DNA from: Janibacter limosus
GTDB taxonomy: Bacteria; Actinomycetota; Actinomycetes; Actinomycetales; Dermatophilaceae
Assembly (NCBI RefSeq): GCF_004295485.1
Contig: NZ_CP036164.1
Location: forward strand, 2,976,001 to 3,040,000
Length of the DNA: 64,000 bases
Direction of reading: 5' to 3'
In this document: piece after piece, positions 25,658 to 34,073 of the stretch
Numbering within the stretch: the stretch's first letter is position 1
Layout: each line of letters begins with the position of its first letter
Position numbers and translations under genes: made by a program
The notes under the pieces: model-generated
Database searches by the model: none
What the model was told of the DNA's origin: nothing
Seen by the model: the letters and a program-made list of their open reading frames with translations, nothing else

Positions 25658-27337
25658 ATGGACACGCTGGCCCCCGAGGTCTCGGAGCACCTCACGATCG
25701 CCCGACTCCTGGAGGAGCACGCCCTGCGCAGCGCGGCGCCGATCTGCGACGGTGACCGGACCGCCCCACTGGAGTGGGCTCGCTCCGCGCAGGAGGCACT
25801 GGCCAACGCCAGCGACCTGAGCCGCACGGTCATCGTCGGCGACGACGGCGTCCTCACCCCCGAGGTGCTGTCCGTCCTCGAGAAGCGCGATGCGGCACTC
25901 GTCCTCGTCCGGGAGCCCAGCGAGTCACGCTGGGCCACGGCCTCCACCGGGCTTCCGGTCTTCGGCTTCACCTCGGGCACATCGATCGACGGCGTCATCC
26001 GGCTGGTGGCCCAGCTGGCGCTGGCGCACGAGAGCCACGTGCTGCGCTATGCGACGAGCGTCCACGAGCGCCTGGCGGCACTGCTGCACCGCGGGGCCGG
26101 GATGGAGGCGATCTGCCAGCAGCTCGAGCGCCTGACCGACTGCGCGGTCGCCTTCCTCGACACCGCCAACACCCTGCAGGCCGTCGCCAGAGACCGGCAC
26201 CCCTGGCTCGACTCCAGCACTGCCGGGTCGATCGCCCGCAGGGTGAGTGCCGAGGAGGGCACCCTCCCGCGCGCCCTCGACTCCCACCACCACCCGGTGC
26301 ACGAGCACGAGGTCGACGTCGAGGAGCACACCGCCCAGGTCCTCGTGGCCCCGGTGATGGTCGCCGACCGTTCCGAGGGATGGCTCGTGCTCATCGCCGC
26401 CTCCGACGAGCACACGGCGCACGACACGGCCAGTCGCGTGATCGCCCTCCAGGAGGCGGTGTCGATCATTGGCACCGAGGTCCTGCGGATGCGCAGCATC
26501 GAGCGTGCCGAGGAGCGGGCCCGAGGCAACTTCGTCCACGCCCTGCTGCACGGGCGCTTCTCCAACACCGCCGACCTCGTGGCTCGGGCGGCGCACCGCC
26601 GCTTCCCCACGGATCGCCGCTTCGGGGTCGTCATCGTCCAGGCCAAGGGCCTCATCGCCGAGAACGACTCACCCCAGCACCTGTCCAACATGGCCCGCAC
26701 GGCGCTACGGCTCCGCGGTGCCGAGGACCGAGCGGCCCTCTCCGCGGTCATCGGGGACGTGATCGCCGTCGTCCGCGAGGTCGCACCCGCAACCCGCTCG
26801 GGCGGTGACAAGGGCAGCGCCGAGCTCAGCGCCTACGCCAAGGCGCTGCACCGACGTCTGCAGGGCGAGACCCAACGGCATCTGCTGGTGGCCTATGGAC
26901 GCCCGGTCGACGGTGCGATGCAGATCAGCGACAGCTATCGCGAGGCCCGCATCGCCCTCTCACTGGCCGACCAGCTCGGCAAGGACGAGCCGGTCGGGTT
27001 CCTCGAGATGCGCACCCACGTCGCCCTCCTCGACCTCGCGCTGAGCCCCAACGGCCGCTCCTTCTCCGCGGAGATGCTGACCCCGCTGCGTGAGGCCACG
27101 GGCGACCTGGACGAGGCGGCCCGCACCTATATCGAGGACGGCGGCAACCTGACCCAGGCCTCGCGAGACCTCAACGTCCACCGCAACACCATGCTCTACA
27201 AGCTGGACCGCGCGTCCAAGGCCATCGCCCAGGACCTCCGCGATCCCGAGACGCAGTTCTCGCTCTGGCTGGCCATGAAGCTCGACCTGCTGGCCAAGAC
27301 GGCAGACAGCGCCTCGCGCGCGGTCGACTCCGGCTGA
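25658..27337 (+). CDS. PucR/CdaR family transcriptional regulator
   Basis: A 559-residue regulator. A PucR-type N-terminal sensory domain spans roughly residues 1-130, a GAF-like middle region follows, and the C-terminal PucR helix-turn-helix (AARTYIEDGGNLTQASRDLNVHRNTMLYKLDRASKAI) is near residues 485-525. PucR proteins sense a catabolic substrate and control adjacent degradation genes. Here it sits between the diiron-oxidase operon side and two transporter genes. The ATG at 25658 is leaderless-type, six bases after TAAACT. It most likely controls this catabolic region; the inducer is unknown. Confidence 0.9.
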   Translation: MDTLAPEVSEHLTIARLLEEHALRSAAPICDGDRTAPLEWARSAQEALANASDLSRTVIVGDDGVLTPEVLSVLEKRDAALVLVREPSESRWATASTGLPVFGFTSGTSIDGVIRLVAQLALAHESHVLRYATSVHERLAALLHRGAGMEAICQQLERLTDCAVAFLDTANTLQAVARDRHPWLDSSTAGSIARRVSAEEGTLPRALDSHHHPVHEHEVDVEEHTAQVLVAPVMVADRSEGWLVLIAASDEHTAHDTASRVIALQEAVSIIGTEVLRMRSIERAEERARGNFVHALLHGRFSNTADLVARAAHRRFPTDRRFGVVIVQAKGLIAENDSPQHLSNMARTALRLRGAEDRAALSAVIGDVIAVVREVAPATRSGGDKGSAELSAYAKALHRRLQGETQRHLLVAYGRPVDGAMQISDSYREARIALSLADQLGKDEPVGFLEMRTHVALLDLALSPNGRSFSAEMLTPLREATGDLDEAARTYIEDGGNLTQASRDLNVHRNTMLYKLDRASKAIAQDLRDPETQFSLWLAMKLDLLAKTADSASRAVDSG

Positions 27338-27356
27338 CGTCGCCCAGCGGGGCCGC

Positions 27357-28724
27357 TCACGCCAGGGTCGACACCGGCTCACGCTGCGGGCTGACCCCGA
27401 CGAAGCTCACGACGAGGGCGAGCGCCGCCACGACGGCGGCGCCGGCGAACATCGCGGCTCGCCCATCGAACGGGGTGAGGATCGCGACCCACGCCGCACC
27501 AGCGGTCATCCCGGCAAAGCGCGTCAGGTTGAACAGTCCCAGCGCTGCTCCGTGCGCACCAGCCGGTGATCGCGTCGCGCCTGTGGCCGCGGGAGTCTGG
27601 ACCATGGCCATGGCCGCTCCGGTGAGCAGGAGGCAGCCGGCAACGGCAGTCACCGTTGGTTGCAGGCCCCGGACGACGAGCGCCGTGAGCACGCCGGTCA
27701 CCACCATGAGAGACAGACCGATCCGAAGCACCATGCGCGGAGACCCATGCTCGGACAGGCGCCCGACCGCTGGGGCGCTGACGGCCATGACCACGGGCAG
27801 GATGAAGAAGAAGATCCCGGCGCGACTGTATGACAGGTGCATCGGGCCGGTCAGCACCAGCGGGATCGCGACGAGCGAGGTACCGAGGAGGAACATCTGG
27901 GCGAAGGCCGCAAAGCAGCTCCGGAAGAAGCGCACCTCCGCGATGAGTCGAAGCGGGATCAGGGCGCGGGGGTTGCCGAGCGAGACCTTGATGAACCCCC
28001 CGAGCAGGGCGACCCCCGCCAGCGCGATGGCCATGTCGAGCCAGAGGGGTACCGACGGTTGCGAGAGCATCGTCGCGCCCAGCAGCACCAGACCGGCTCC
28101 CAGGGTGAGCATCACGGCGCCAGCGACGTGGAAGTGGGAGGCCCGGGGCGCGAGGTGCGGCACCGTGGCCTGGATGACCACGAGTGCGATGACGGACAGC
28201 ACGGCGACGAGGACGAAGACCGAACGCCAACCGAAGTACTCAGCGAGGACACCGCCGACGGGTGGACCGATGGCTTGGCCGACACCGTTGGCAGCGGCCC
28301 ACGCCCCCATCAACCGTCCCCGACTCTCTGGGTAGACGACCATCAGGATGCCCATCACGAGCGGGGGGATGGCCGAGCAGGCCAGGCCTTGGACGGCCCG
28401 GGTCACGATGAGGAAGGGCAGGTTGGGCGCCAACGCGGCGGCGACCTGAGCGACGCTCATCAGCGCCAGGGACCCGACCAGGACCCGCTTGCGGCCCAGG
28501 CGGTCACCGAGCCATCCGGTGAGCGGCAGGGAGATCGCAAGCATCAGGGTGAAGGCACTGACGCACAGAACGGCATAGGACACCGGCTGGTCGAAGTCGG
28601 CCGCCACTCGACGGAGCGGCACGTTGATGATGTTGTTCGACATCGTGCCGATGATGGTGACCAGCAGAAGTGCCGCTGCGGCAACAGCTGCCGCACGGCG
28701 GTCAGGCGTGACGCTCAACCCCAT
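27357..28724 (-). CDS. MFS transporter, DHA2-like
   Basis: A 455-residue major facilitator with 12-14 membrane segments, with LTGWLGDRLGRKRVLVGSL as the loop 2-3 motif A and the antiporter motif C GQAIGPPVGGVLAEYFGWR. It is a proton-driven exporter or importer of a small molecule. The ATG at 28724 is preceded by GAAGGGAG, a good ribosome site that is also a copy of the recurrent CGAAGGG word. It is divergent from the permease gene across a palindrome-bearing intergenic region and converges on PucR. Its role with the catabolic operon is inferred from position. Confidence 0.9.
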   Translation of the reverse strand: MGLSVTPDRRAAAVAAAALLLVTIIGTMSNNIINVPLRRVAADFDQPVSYAVLCVSAFTLMLAISLPLTGWLGDRLGRKRVLVGSLALMSVAQVAAALAPNLPFLIVTRAVQGLACSAIPPLVMGILMVVYPESRGRLMGAWAAANGVGQAIGPPVGGVLAEYFGWRSVFVLVAVLSVIALVVIQATVPHLAPRASHFHVAGAVMLTLGAGLVLLGATMLSQPSVPLWLDMAIALAGVALLGGFIKVSLGNPRALIPLRLIAEVRFFRSCFAAFAQMFLLGTSLVAIPLVLTGPMHLSYSRAGIFFFILPVVMAVSAPAVGRLSEHGSPRMVLRIGLSLMVVTGVLTALVVRGLQPTVTAVAGCLLLTGAAMAMVQTPAATGATRSPAGAHGAALGLFNLTRFAGMTAGAAWVAILTPFDGRAAMFAGAAVVAALALVVSFVGVSPQREPVSTLA

Positions 28725-28810
28725 CGTCTCCCTTCGCGTGGTCCTCGCCCATCGGAGGGAGATCCAGGTGCCCCACAGCCAACCCTGCATCCCCCGTCGC
28801 GCGACACCAA

Positions 28811-28850
28811 GTGCACATGTGCACATGATCTAGCCATCTCAACTGTGCAC
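28811..28850. promoter_or_regulatory. Palindromic operator candidate between MFS and permease genes
   Basis: A perfect 14-bp palindrome, GTGCACATGTGCAC, at 28811-28824 is followed by ATGATCTAG and a further GTGCAC at 28845-28850. Related TGCAC elements occur upstream of the Ldh2/diiron-oxidase pair (18335-18365) and at the PucR start (25650). Confidence 0.55.
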
Positions 28851-28926
28851 CCCTGACGTAGACCGGTCGGGAGCGCCCTCGGCAGGCTGACCCATCACTA
28901 GCCACCTTCGGTCAGGAGCCACCAAA

Positions 28927-30486
28927 ATGATCGAGATCACCGCAGCCCACTGGGTATATCTCGTCGGCATCGTCGCGATTCTCGCGACGATGCTCGCGCG
29001 CAAGAACATCATCGTGCCGGCCGTCTTCTTCACGATGCTTACTGCACTCGTCTACACCGGATCGCTCCCCTCGGGGATCGCGGCCATCTTCAACGCCAGC
29101 CTCGTGGCGGCCAAAGAGCTCTTCAACATCTTCCTGATCATCGCCTTGGTGACCGGCATGCTCGGCGCGCTGCAGGCGCTGGGGTCCGACAAGCGGATGG
29201 TCGCGCCCTTCCGGCCCGTCATGCGCAACGCCCACCTGTCCTTCTGGACCTTGGTGATTGCCACGTACAGCATCTCGCTGTTCTTCTGGCCCACCCCGGC
29301 CGTCCCCCTCATCGGTGCTGTCCTCATTCCCGTCGCCATCAGGTCGGGCCTGCGACCCCTTGCGGTGGGCTTCACCATTGCCGTTGCAGGGCAGGGGATG
29401 GCGCTGTCGAGCGACTTCATCATCCGAGTGGCTCCGGGCATCTCGGCCAAGGCCGCTGGCGTGGATCCCGACATCGTCGCCAACCGCGCCCTTGCGCTCT
29501 CCCTCATCACCGGAGGAGTGGCCCTGGCGATCGGCTACGTCCTCGAGCTTCGGCGGATGCGGCCGGGTAGCCCTGAGCTCCTTGCGGACTGGGAGAACCA
29601 GATCGAGAACTTCGACGACAACGTCGCCGTCGACTCCCCGACGACAGGTCATGGAGCGGCATTGCGCCGCGACGAGATGGCTGAGCACTTCATGACTCGC
29701 GACGGTGACGCCGTCGTCGAGCCCGAGTCACGCGACTTCCACACGCCGGACGGCGTCTCACCTCGAGTCTCGAAGCTCTTCGCGATCCTCGTGCCACTGG
29801 CGTACCTGGCCCTCATCGGCTATCTCGTCTTCAGCCTGAAGAACGCCGGCAGTGAAGACAGCCTCAAGGGAGGCGACGCAGCTGCTCTGGTTGGCGGCAT
29901 CGCAGCGCTGACCATCTTCCTCGCCTCGTTCGCCGAGAGCCGCAAGAACTTCCTCGAGCGCTCCGCCGAGCATGTGACCGACGGACTCGTCTTCGCCTTC
30001 CGGGCCATGGGGGTCGTTCTCCCGATCGCCGGCTTCTTCTTCATCGGCAACGGCGACTTCTCCGGCACGATCCTTGGCGTGGCCGCCAATGCAGACGGTT
30101 CCCCGGCAGGCCCGTCGCTCCTCTTCGATGCGGTCCTCAGCGCTCAGGCCCACATCCCGGAGAACGGGTTCATCTCAGCACTGGGCATCCTGGCCATCGG
30201 TATCGTCGCCGGTCTCGACGGCTCCGGCTTCTCGGGCCTGCCACTGACCGGATCGCTCGCAGGCAGCCTCGGACCCGTCGTCGGGGTCTCGCCGGAGACT
30301 TTGGCTGCGGTCGGTCAGATGGGCAACATCTGGTCCGGTGGCGGTACCTTCGTCGCCTGGTCCTCGCTCATCGCCGTAGCGGGCTTCGCCCGGGTCAACG
30401 TGCTCGAGCTGGCACGCATGTGCTTCCTACCTGTGATGACGGGGCTGATCATCTCCACGGTGCTGGCGGTGGCGATCTTCGGCTAG
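28927..30486 (+). CDS. Multi-pass membrane permease of unknown substrate
   Basis: A 519-residue protein with about 11-12 membrane segments. Residues roughly 208-283 form an acidic cytoplasmic insertion splitting two halves. The second half has glycine-rich segments (GLDGSGFSGLPLTGSLAGSL, GQMGNIWSGGGTFVAWSS) resembling discontinuous helices of ion-transporter-superfamily carriers. I cannot assign a family with certainty; a carboxylate or other organic-acid permease is the most natural guess next to this catabolic region. The ATG at 28927 has AGGAG eight bases upstream. The downstream end has a strong hairpin. Confidence 0.75.
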   Translation: MIEITAAHWVYLVGIVAILATMLARKNIIVPAVFFTMLTALVYTGSLPSGIAAIFNASLVAAKELFNIFLIIALVTGMLGALQALGSDKRMVAPFRPVMRNAHLSFWTLVIATYSISLFFWPTPAVPLIGAVLIPVAIRSGLRPLAVGFTIAVAGQGMALSSDFIIRVAPGISAKAAGVDPDIVANRALALSLITGGVALAIGYVLELRRMRPGSPELLADWENQIENFDDNVAVDSPTTGHGAALRRDEMAEHFMTRDGDAVVEPESRDFHTPDGVSPRVSKLFAILVPLAYLALIGYLVFSLKNAGSEDSLKGGDAAALVGGIAALTIFLASFAESRKNFLERSAEHVTDGLVFAFRAMGVVLPIAGFFFIGNGDFSGTILGVAANADGSPAGPSLLFDAVLSAQAHIPENGFISALGILAIGIVAGLDGSGFSGLPLTGSLAGSLGPVVGVSPETLAAVGQMGNIWSGGGTFVAWSSLIAVAGFARVNVLELARMCFLPVMTGLIISTVLAVAIFG

Positions 30487-30507
30487 CTGCCCCATCGCCA
30501 CCCGGCT

Positions 30508-30579
30508 CTCGAGTACACGGACGAGAACCTCCCCTTCGTAGGTACACAGCCTGCGCAGGGGAGGTTCTCGCGTGTCGAG
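30508..30579. terminator. Hairpin terminator between permease and gntK
   Basis: A perfect 12-bp stem, GAGAACCTCCCC (30523-30534) / GGGGAGGTTCTC (30558-30569), extended outward by partial pairing (CTCGAG..ACACG against CGTGTCGAG). It lies between convergent genes. Confidence 0.8.
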
Positions 30580-30590
30580 CGAGTCGCCGC

Positions 30591-31115
30591 CTAGCGCCCG
30601 GGCGCCACGTCCGCGACCGCCTCGTCGATGAGCTGCTGCGGGTCGGCCGAGAGGTCGAGCACGACGCCGTCCTCGTCAGGGGCCAGCTCCTCGAGGGTGT
30701 CGATCTGCGACTGCAGGAGCGACGCGGGCATGAAGTGGCCCTTGCGCCCCTTGAGCCGGTCGGCGATGAGCTCGGCGGAGCCGTGGAGGTGGGCGAAGAC
30801 GACGCGGTGCCCACCCCCGAGGGCGGCAACGTCGGCGCGCAGCACGTCGCGGTAGGACCGCTTGAGCGCCGAGCAGGTGATGACGGTGTCCTCGCCCCGA
30901 GCCGCGTGTTCGGCCATCCATGCCGCGAGATCGCGCAGCCAGGGCCAGCGGTCCTCGTCGGTCAGGGGTGTCCCGCTGGCCATCTTGTCGATGTTGGCCT
31001 GCGGGTGGAACTTGTCGGCCTCGGCGAAGATCCAGCCCGTGCGCTCGGCGATGCCCTCGGCGACGGTCGTCTTGCCGCTGCCTGAGACGCCCATGACGAC
31101 GACGTGAGTGGTCAT
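30591..31115 (-). CDS. gntK: Gluconokinase
   Basis: Phosphorylates D-gluconate to 6-phosphogluconate for the pentose phosphate or Entner-Doudoroff route. It is 174 residues long, typical of the GntK/shikimate-kinase-fold family. The Walker A is VMGVSGSGKTT and the substrate segment FAEADKFHPQANIDKMASGTPLTDEDRWPW is diagnostic, as is CSALKRSYRDVLR. It starts one base after the gntP stop, so it is co-transcribed with the gluconate permease. The neighbouring GntR regulator is the likely controller. Confidence 0.96.
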   Translation of the reverse strand: MTTHVVVMGVSGSGKTTVAEGIAERTGWIFAEADKFHPQANIDKMASGTPLTDEDRWPWLRDLAAWMAEHAARGEDTVITCSALKRSYRDVLRADVAALGGGHRVVFAHLHGSAELIADRLKGRKGHFMPASLLQSQIDTLEELAPDEDGVVLDLSADPQQLIDEAVADVAPGR

Positions 31116-31116
31116 C

Positions 31117-32517
31117 TCAGAGCACCAGGCTCAGGAGGAAGGCGAAGACGAAGCCGATGACTCCGATGAGGGTCTCCATGACGGTCCATGTCTTCAGTGT
31201 CGTCTTCTCGTCCATGCCGAGGAAACGACCGACGAGCCAGAAGCCCGAGTCGTTGACGTGCGACAGCACCGTGGCACCACCAGCGATGGCGATGACGATG
31301 AGGGTGAGGTCGATCGAGCTGAGCCCGGAGCTGGCCTCGATCGTGGGCGCCATCAGCCCCGCAGCAGTCGTCAGGGCCACGGTGGCGCTGCCCTGGGCCA
31401 CGCGCAGCGCGGCGGACACGACGAAGGCGGCGATGATGACCGGCAGGCCGGTCGTCTCGAGCGTGCTGGCGAGCGCCTGGCCGATCCCGCTGGCCCGCAG
31501 CACCCCGCCGAACATGCCGCCGGCGCCGGTGATGAGGATGATCGCGCAGACCGGGCCGAGCGCGTCGTTGAGGATCGTCTCGACGTCAGCCTTGGAGCGG
31601 TTGCGCCAGCCGAGGACGACCATCGCGAAGAGCGTGGTGATGAGCAGCGCGATCGGGGTCTTGCCGATGATCCGCAGGGCAGCGACCCACGTGGCGTCGC
31701 CGTCGACGGTGCCGATCGTCGACAGCGTGTTGAGGCCGGTGTCGATGAAGATCAGGACCATCGGCAGGAGCAGGATCGTCAGGACCAGCCCGAAGGAGGG
31801 CAGGCGACCTCCCTTGGCCTCTGGGGTGGACGGTCCACCGGAGAGCAGATCAGGGACCTCGACCATGTAGCGGCTGCCGGCCCACAGGCCGTAGAGGTAG
31901 GACGCGAGGTACCAGGTGGGCAGCCCGATGAGCAGGCCGACGACCAGCAGCATGCCCATGTCGGCGCCGACGAGCTCGGCTGCGGCGACCGGTCCGGGGT
32001 GGGGCGGGACGAAGGCGTGCATCACGGCGAAGGCACCCGCGGCCGGGAAGGCGTAGCGCAGGACCGAGCCGCCGAAGCGGCGGGCGACGCTGAAGATGAT
32101 CGGGAGCATGACCACGAGGCCGGCGTCGAAGAAGATCGGGAAGCCGAAGAGCAACGAGGCGACACCGAGCGCCAAGGGCGCCCGGTGCTCGCCGAAGCGT
32201 GCGATGAGCGTGTCCGCGAGCACCTGCGCCCCGCCGGTCACCTCGAGCAGACGGCCGATCATCGCGCCGAGGCCGACCAGCAGGGCCACGGAGGCCAAGG
32301 TCGAGCCGAAGCCGTCGGTCATCGTCGTGACGACGTCGGCGGGCGCGATCTTGGTCGCGAGCGCGGTCAGGAAGCTGACGAGCACCAGGGCGACGAAGGC
32401 GTGGACCTTGAAGCGGATGATCAGTAGGAGCAGGAGCGCGACGGCGGCCGCGGCGATGGCGAGCAGCGGGCCCGAGCCGTAGGCGGGCTCCGGTACGGCG
32501 TCAGCGACGAGAAACAT
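31117..32517 (-). CDS. gntP: Gluconate permease
   Basis: A 466-residue GntP-family transporter with 12-14 membrane segments importing gluconate with protons. Family blocks include LLVGLGAMIGRLLEVTGGAQVLAD, GFPIFFDAGLVVMLPIIF, HAFVPPHPGPVAAAELVGADMG and VLSHVNDSGFWLVGRFLGM. The start is ATG 32517, giving MFLVADAVPEPAYG, with a GGAGGATAC ribosome site; the open frame beyond it has no support. It is the first gene of a gntP-gntK operon divergent from a GntR regulator. Confidence 0.95.
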   Translation of the reverse strand: MFLVADAVPEPAYGSGPLLAIAAAAVALLLLLIIRFKVHAFVALVLVSFLTALATKIAPADVVTTMTDGFGSTLASVALLVGLGAMIGRLLEVTGGAQVLADTLIARFGEHRAPLALGVASLLFGFPIFFDAGLVVMLPIIFSVARRFGGSVLRYAFPAAGAFAVMHAFVPPHPGPVAAAELVGADMGMLLVVGLLIGLPTWYLASYLYGLWAGSRYMVEVPDLLSGGPSTPEAKGGRLPSFGLVLTILLLPMVLIFIDTGLNTLSTIGTVDGDATWVAALRIIGKTPIALLITTLFAMVVLGWRNRSKADVETILNDALGPVCAIILITGAGGMFGGVLRASGIGQALASTLETTGLPVIIAAFVVSAALRVAQGSATVALTTAAGLMAPTIEASSGLSSIDLTLIVIAIAGGATVLSHVNDSGFWLVGRFLGMDEKTTLKTWTVMETLIGVIGFVFAFLLSLVL

Positions 32518-32584
32518 CTTCGTATCCTCCGGTGGCGGGGTGCGGGCAGGGATCCGCAGCAGCCACTGTTCCAAAAGTATGCTT

Positions 32585-32641
32585 ATTGCGCAAGCAATCG
32601 TCATCCTTTTCTTTGGCCGTGGGCCATCCCTCTGCGAGAAT
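32585..32641 (+). promoter_or_regulatory. gntR leaderless promoter and candidate GntR operator
   Basis: ATTGC-GCAA-GCAAT (32585-32598) is a perfect dyad in an AT-rich patch between gntP and gntR. The gntR promoter is TTGGCC (32613-32618), 17 bases, GAGAAT (32636-32641), then seven bases to ATG 32649. The dyad is a natural site for gluconate-responsive repression of both directions. Confidence 0.6.
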
Positions 32642-32648
32642 TCGCCCC

Positions 32649-33371
32649 ATGTCACTGGGCGGGGGCCTGCACCACAGCGTGCTGAGCCGGATCGGGTCGG
32701 ACCTGACCTCGGGGCGCCTCGTCGCCGGCGAGGTCTTCTCGATGGAGCAGCTCGAGGGACGCTACGGCGTCTCCCGGACCGTCGTCCGCGAGGTCATCAA
32801 GGTGCTGGAGTCGATCGGAGTGGCCACCTCGCGCCGTCGCGTCGGGGTGACGATCCAGCCCGAGAGCACCTGGGAGTCGCTCAGCCCGGTCATCATCCAC
32901 TGGCGCCTCGAGGGTCCGCAGCGTCTCGCGCAGCTGCGCGAGGTCAGCGAGCTGCGCCGCGGTGTCGAGCCCCAGGCCGCCTGGCTGGCTGCGCAGCGCG
33001 CCACACCGGAGCAGGTCGAGCGGCTGCGCGCCGCGGCGGACGGGATGGCTGCGACGGGGCCCCGGGGCGACCTGACCACCTACCTGCAGCACGACATCGA
33101 CTTCCACCGGACCCTGCTCGACGCCTCGGGCAACACACTGCTGGTGGGCTTCGCCCCCTTCGTCGCGGAAGCACTCACGGGCCGCACCCACCACGACCTC
33201 ATGCCCCGCATCCCCGAGCAGGGCGCCATCGACTGGCACGTCGAGGTCGCGGCGGCCGTGGCCGACGGCCACCCTGAGCTCGCGGAGGAGACCATGCGTC
33301 GCATCGTCACCGAGGCGCAGGACGCCATGGACGAGATCCACGCCCGTGGTGACGGGCCGGGCACTGCCTGA
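32649..33371 (+). CDS. GntR/FadR family regulator (FCD domain), probable gluconate regulator
   Basis: A 240-residue regulator with an N-terminal winged helix (FSMEQLEGRYGVSRTVVREVIKVLESIGVATSRRRVGVTI) and an all-helical C-terminal FCD ligand domain from about residue 95 with the metal-binding histidine pattern (DIDFHRTLLDASGN, WHVEVAAAVADG). Its divergence from gntP-gntK makes it the likely repressor relieved by gluconate or 6-phosphogluconate. The start is ATG 32649 in a leaderless-type promoter; frames extending upstream are not supported. Confidence 0.92.
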   Translation: MSLGGGLHHSVLSRIGSDLTSGRLVAGEVFSMEQLEGRYGVSRTVVREVIKVLESIGVATSRRRVGVTIQPESTWESLSPVIIHWRLEGPQRLAQLREVSELRRGVEPQAAWLAAQRATPEQVERLRAAADGMAATGPRGDLTTYLQHDIDFHRTLLDASGNTLLVGFAPFVAEALTGRTHHDLMPRIPEQGAIDWHVEVAAAVADGHPELAEETMRRIVTEAQDAMDEIHARGDGPGTA

Positions 33372-33410
33372 TCGGGCGCGGCCCACACCGGGATGACCGG
33401 ATGGCCGGCC

Positions 33411-34073
33411 TCAGACCATCCCGGCCCGGTCGACGAGGATCGCCAGCTCGGCCCTCGAGCCCACCCCCAGCTTGGCCTCGGCGCTGCGCAGGTGCGTCTT
33501 GACCGTCGACTCGGAGAGGTACAGGGCGGCCGCGGCCGACGCCGTGGTCGCACCCCCGGCCATGAGGACGCACACCTCGCGCTCGCGGTCGCTGAGGACC
33601 TCGACCCGCTGCACGGCCTCGGCCCGCCGGTGGTCGGCCGCGTCGCCCCTGACGTGGGCGAGGACGTGCCGGGCCGCCGCCGGCGACATCGGCGCATGCC
33701 CCGCGGCGGCAGCGCGCACGGCCTGCGCGATCTGGTCGGGGCTCGCCGTCTTGAGCAGGAACCCGTCGGCACCGGCCCGCACGGCCTGCACCGGCAGGTC
33801 GTCGAGGTCGAAGGTGGTCAGCAGCACGACCCTCGGCGGACGGTCCAGACGACGCAGCTCGGTCATGGCCGCGATCCCGTCGAGCGCGCCCATCCGGTAG
33901 TCCATCAGCACGACATCGGGCCGGTGGGCCAGGACGGCGGGCACGGACTCCTCGCCCGACCCGACATCACCGACGACGAGGAGGTCGGCCGAGGCCTCGA
34001 GCATCAGACGCAGCCCCGACCGCACGAGCGGGTCGTCGTCGACGAGGAGGACGCGGATCGGCTGGTCGGTCAT
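33411..34073 (-). CDS. Two-component response regulator, NarL/FixJ type
   Basis: A 220-residue regulator. The receiver domain has acidic pocket D12-D13, phosphoacceptor D58 (VVLMDYRMG), T/S in LLTTFD and the conserved K in FLLKTASPD. The C-terminal LuxR-type helix-turn-helix runs LSDREREVCVLMAGGATTASAAAALYLSESTVKTHL. It overlaps the kinase gene stop by ATGA, so the pair is co-translated. Target genes are unknown; the neighbours give no strong hint. Confidence 0.95.
   Translation of the reverse strand: MTDQPIRVLLVDDDPLVRSGLRLMLEASADLLVVGDVGSGEESVPAVLAHRPDVVLMDYRMGALDGIAAMTELRRLDRPPRVVLLTTFDLDDLPVQAVRAGADGFLLKTASPDQIAQAVRAAAAGHAPMSPAAARHVLAHVRGDAADHRRAEAVQRVEVLSDREREVCVLMAGGATTASAAAALYLSESTVKTHLRSAEAKLGVGSRAELAILVDRAGMV

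Noticed and set aside
15275-30486. A mobile genomic island
   Set aside because: No integrase, transposase, tRNA target or direct repeats were seen, and base composition and overlap style match the flanks; acquired or not, there is no evidence of mobility.
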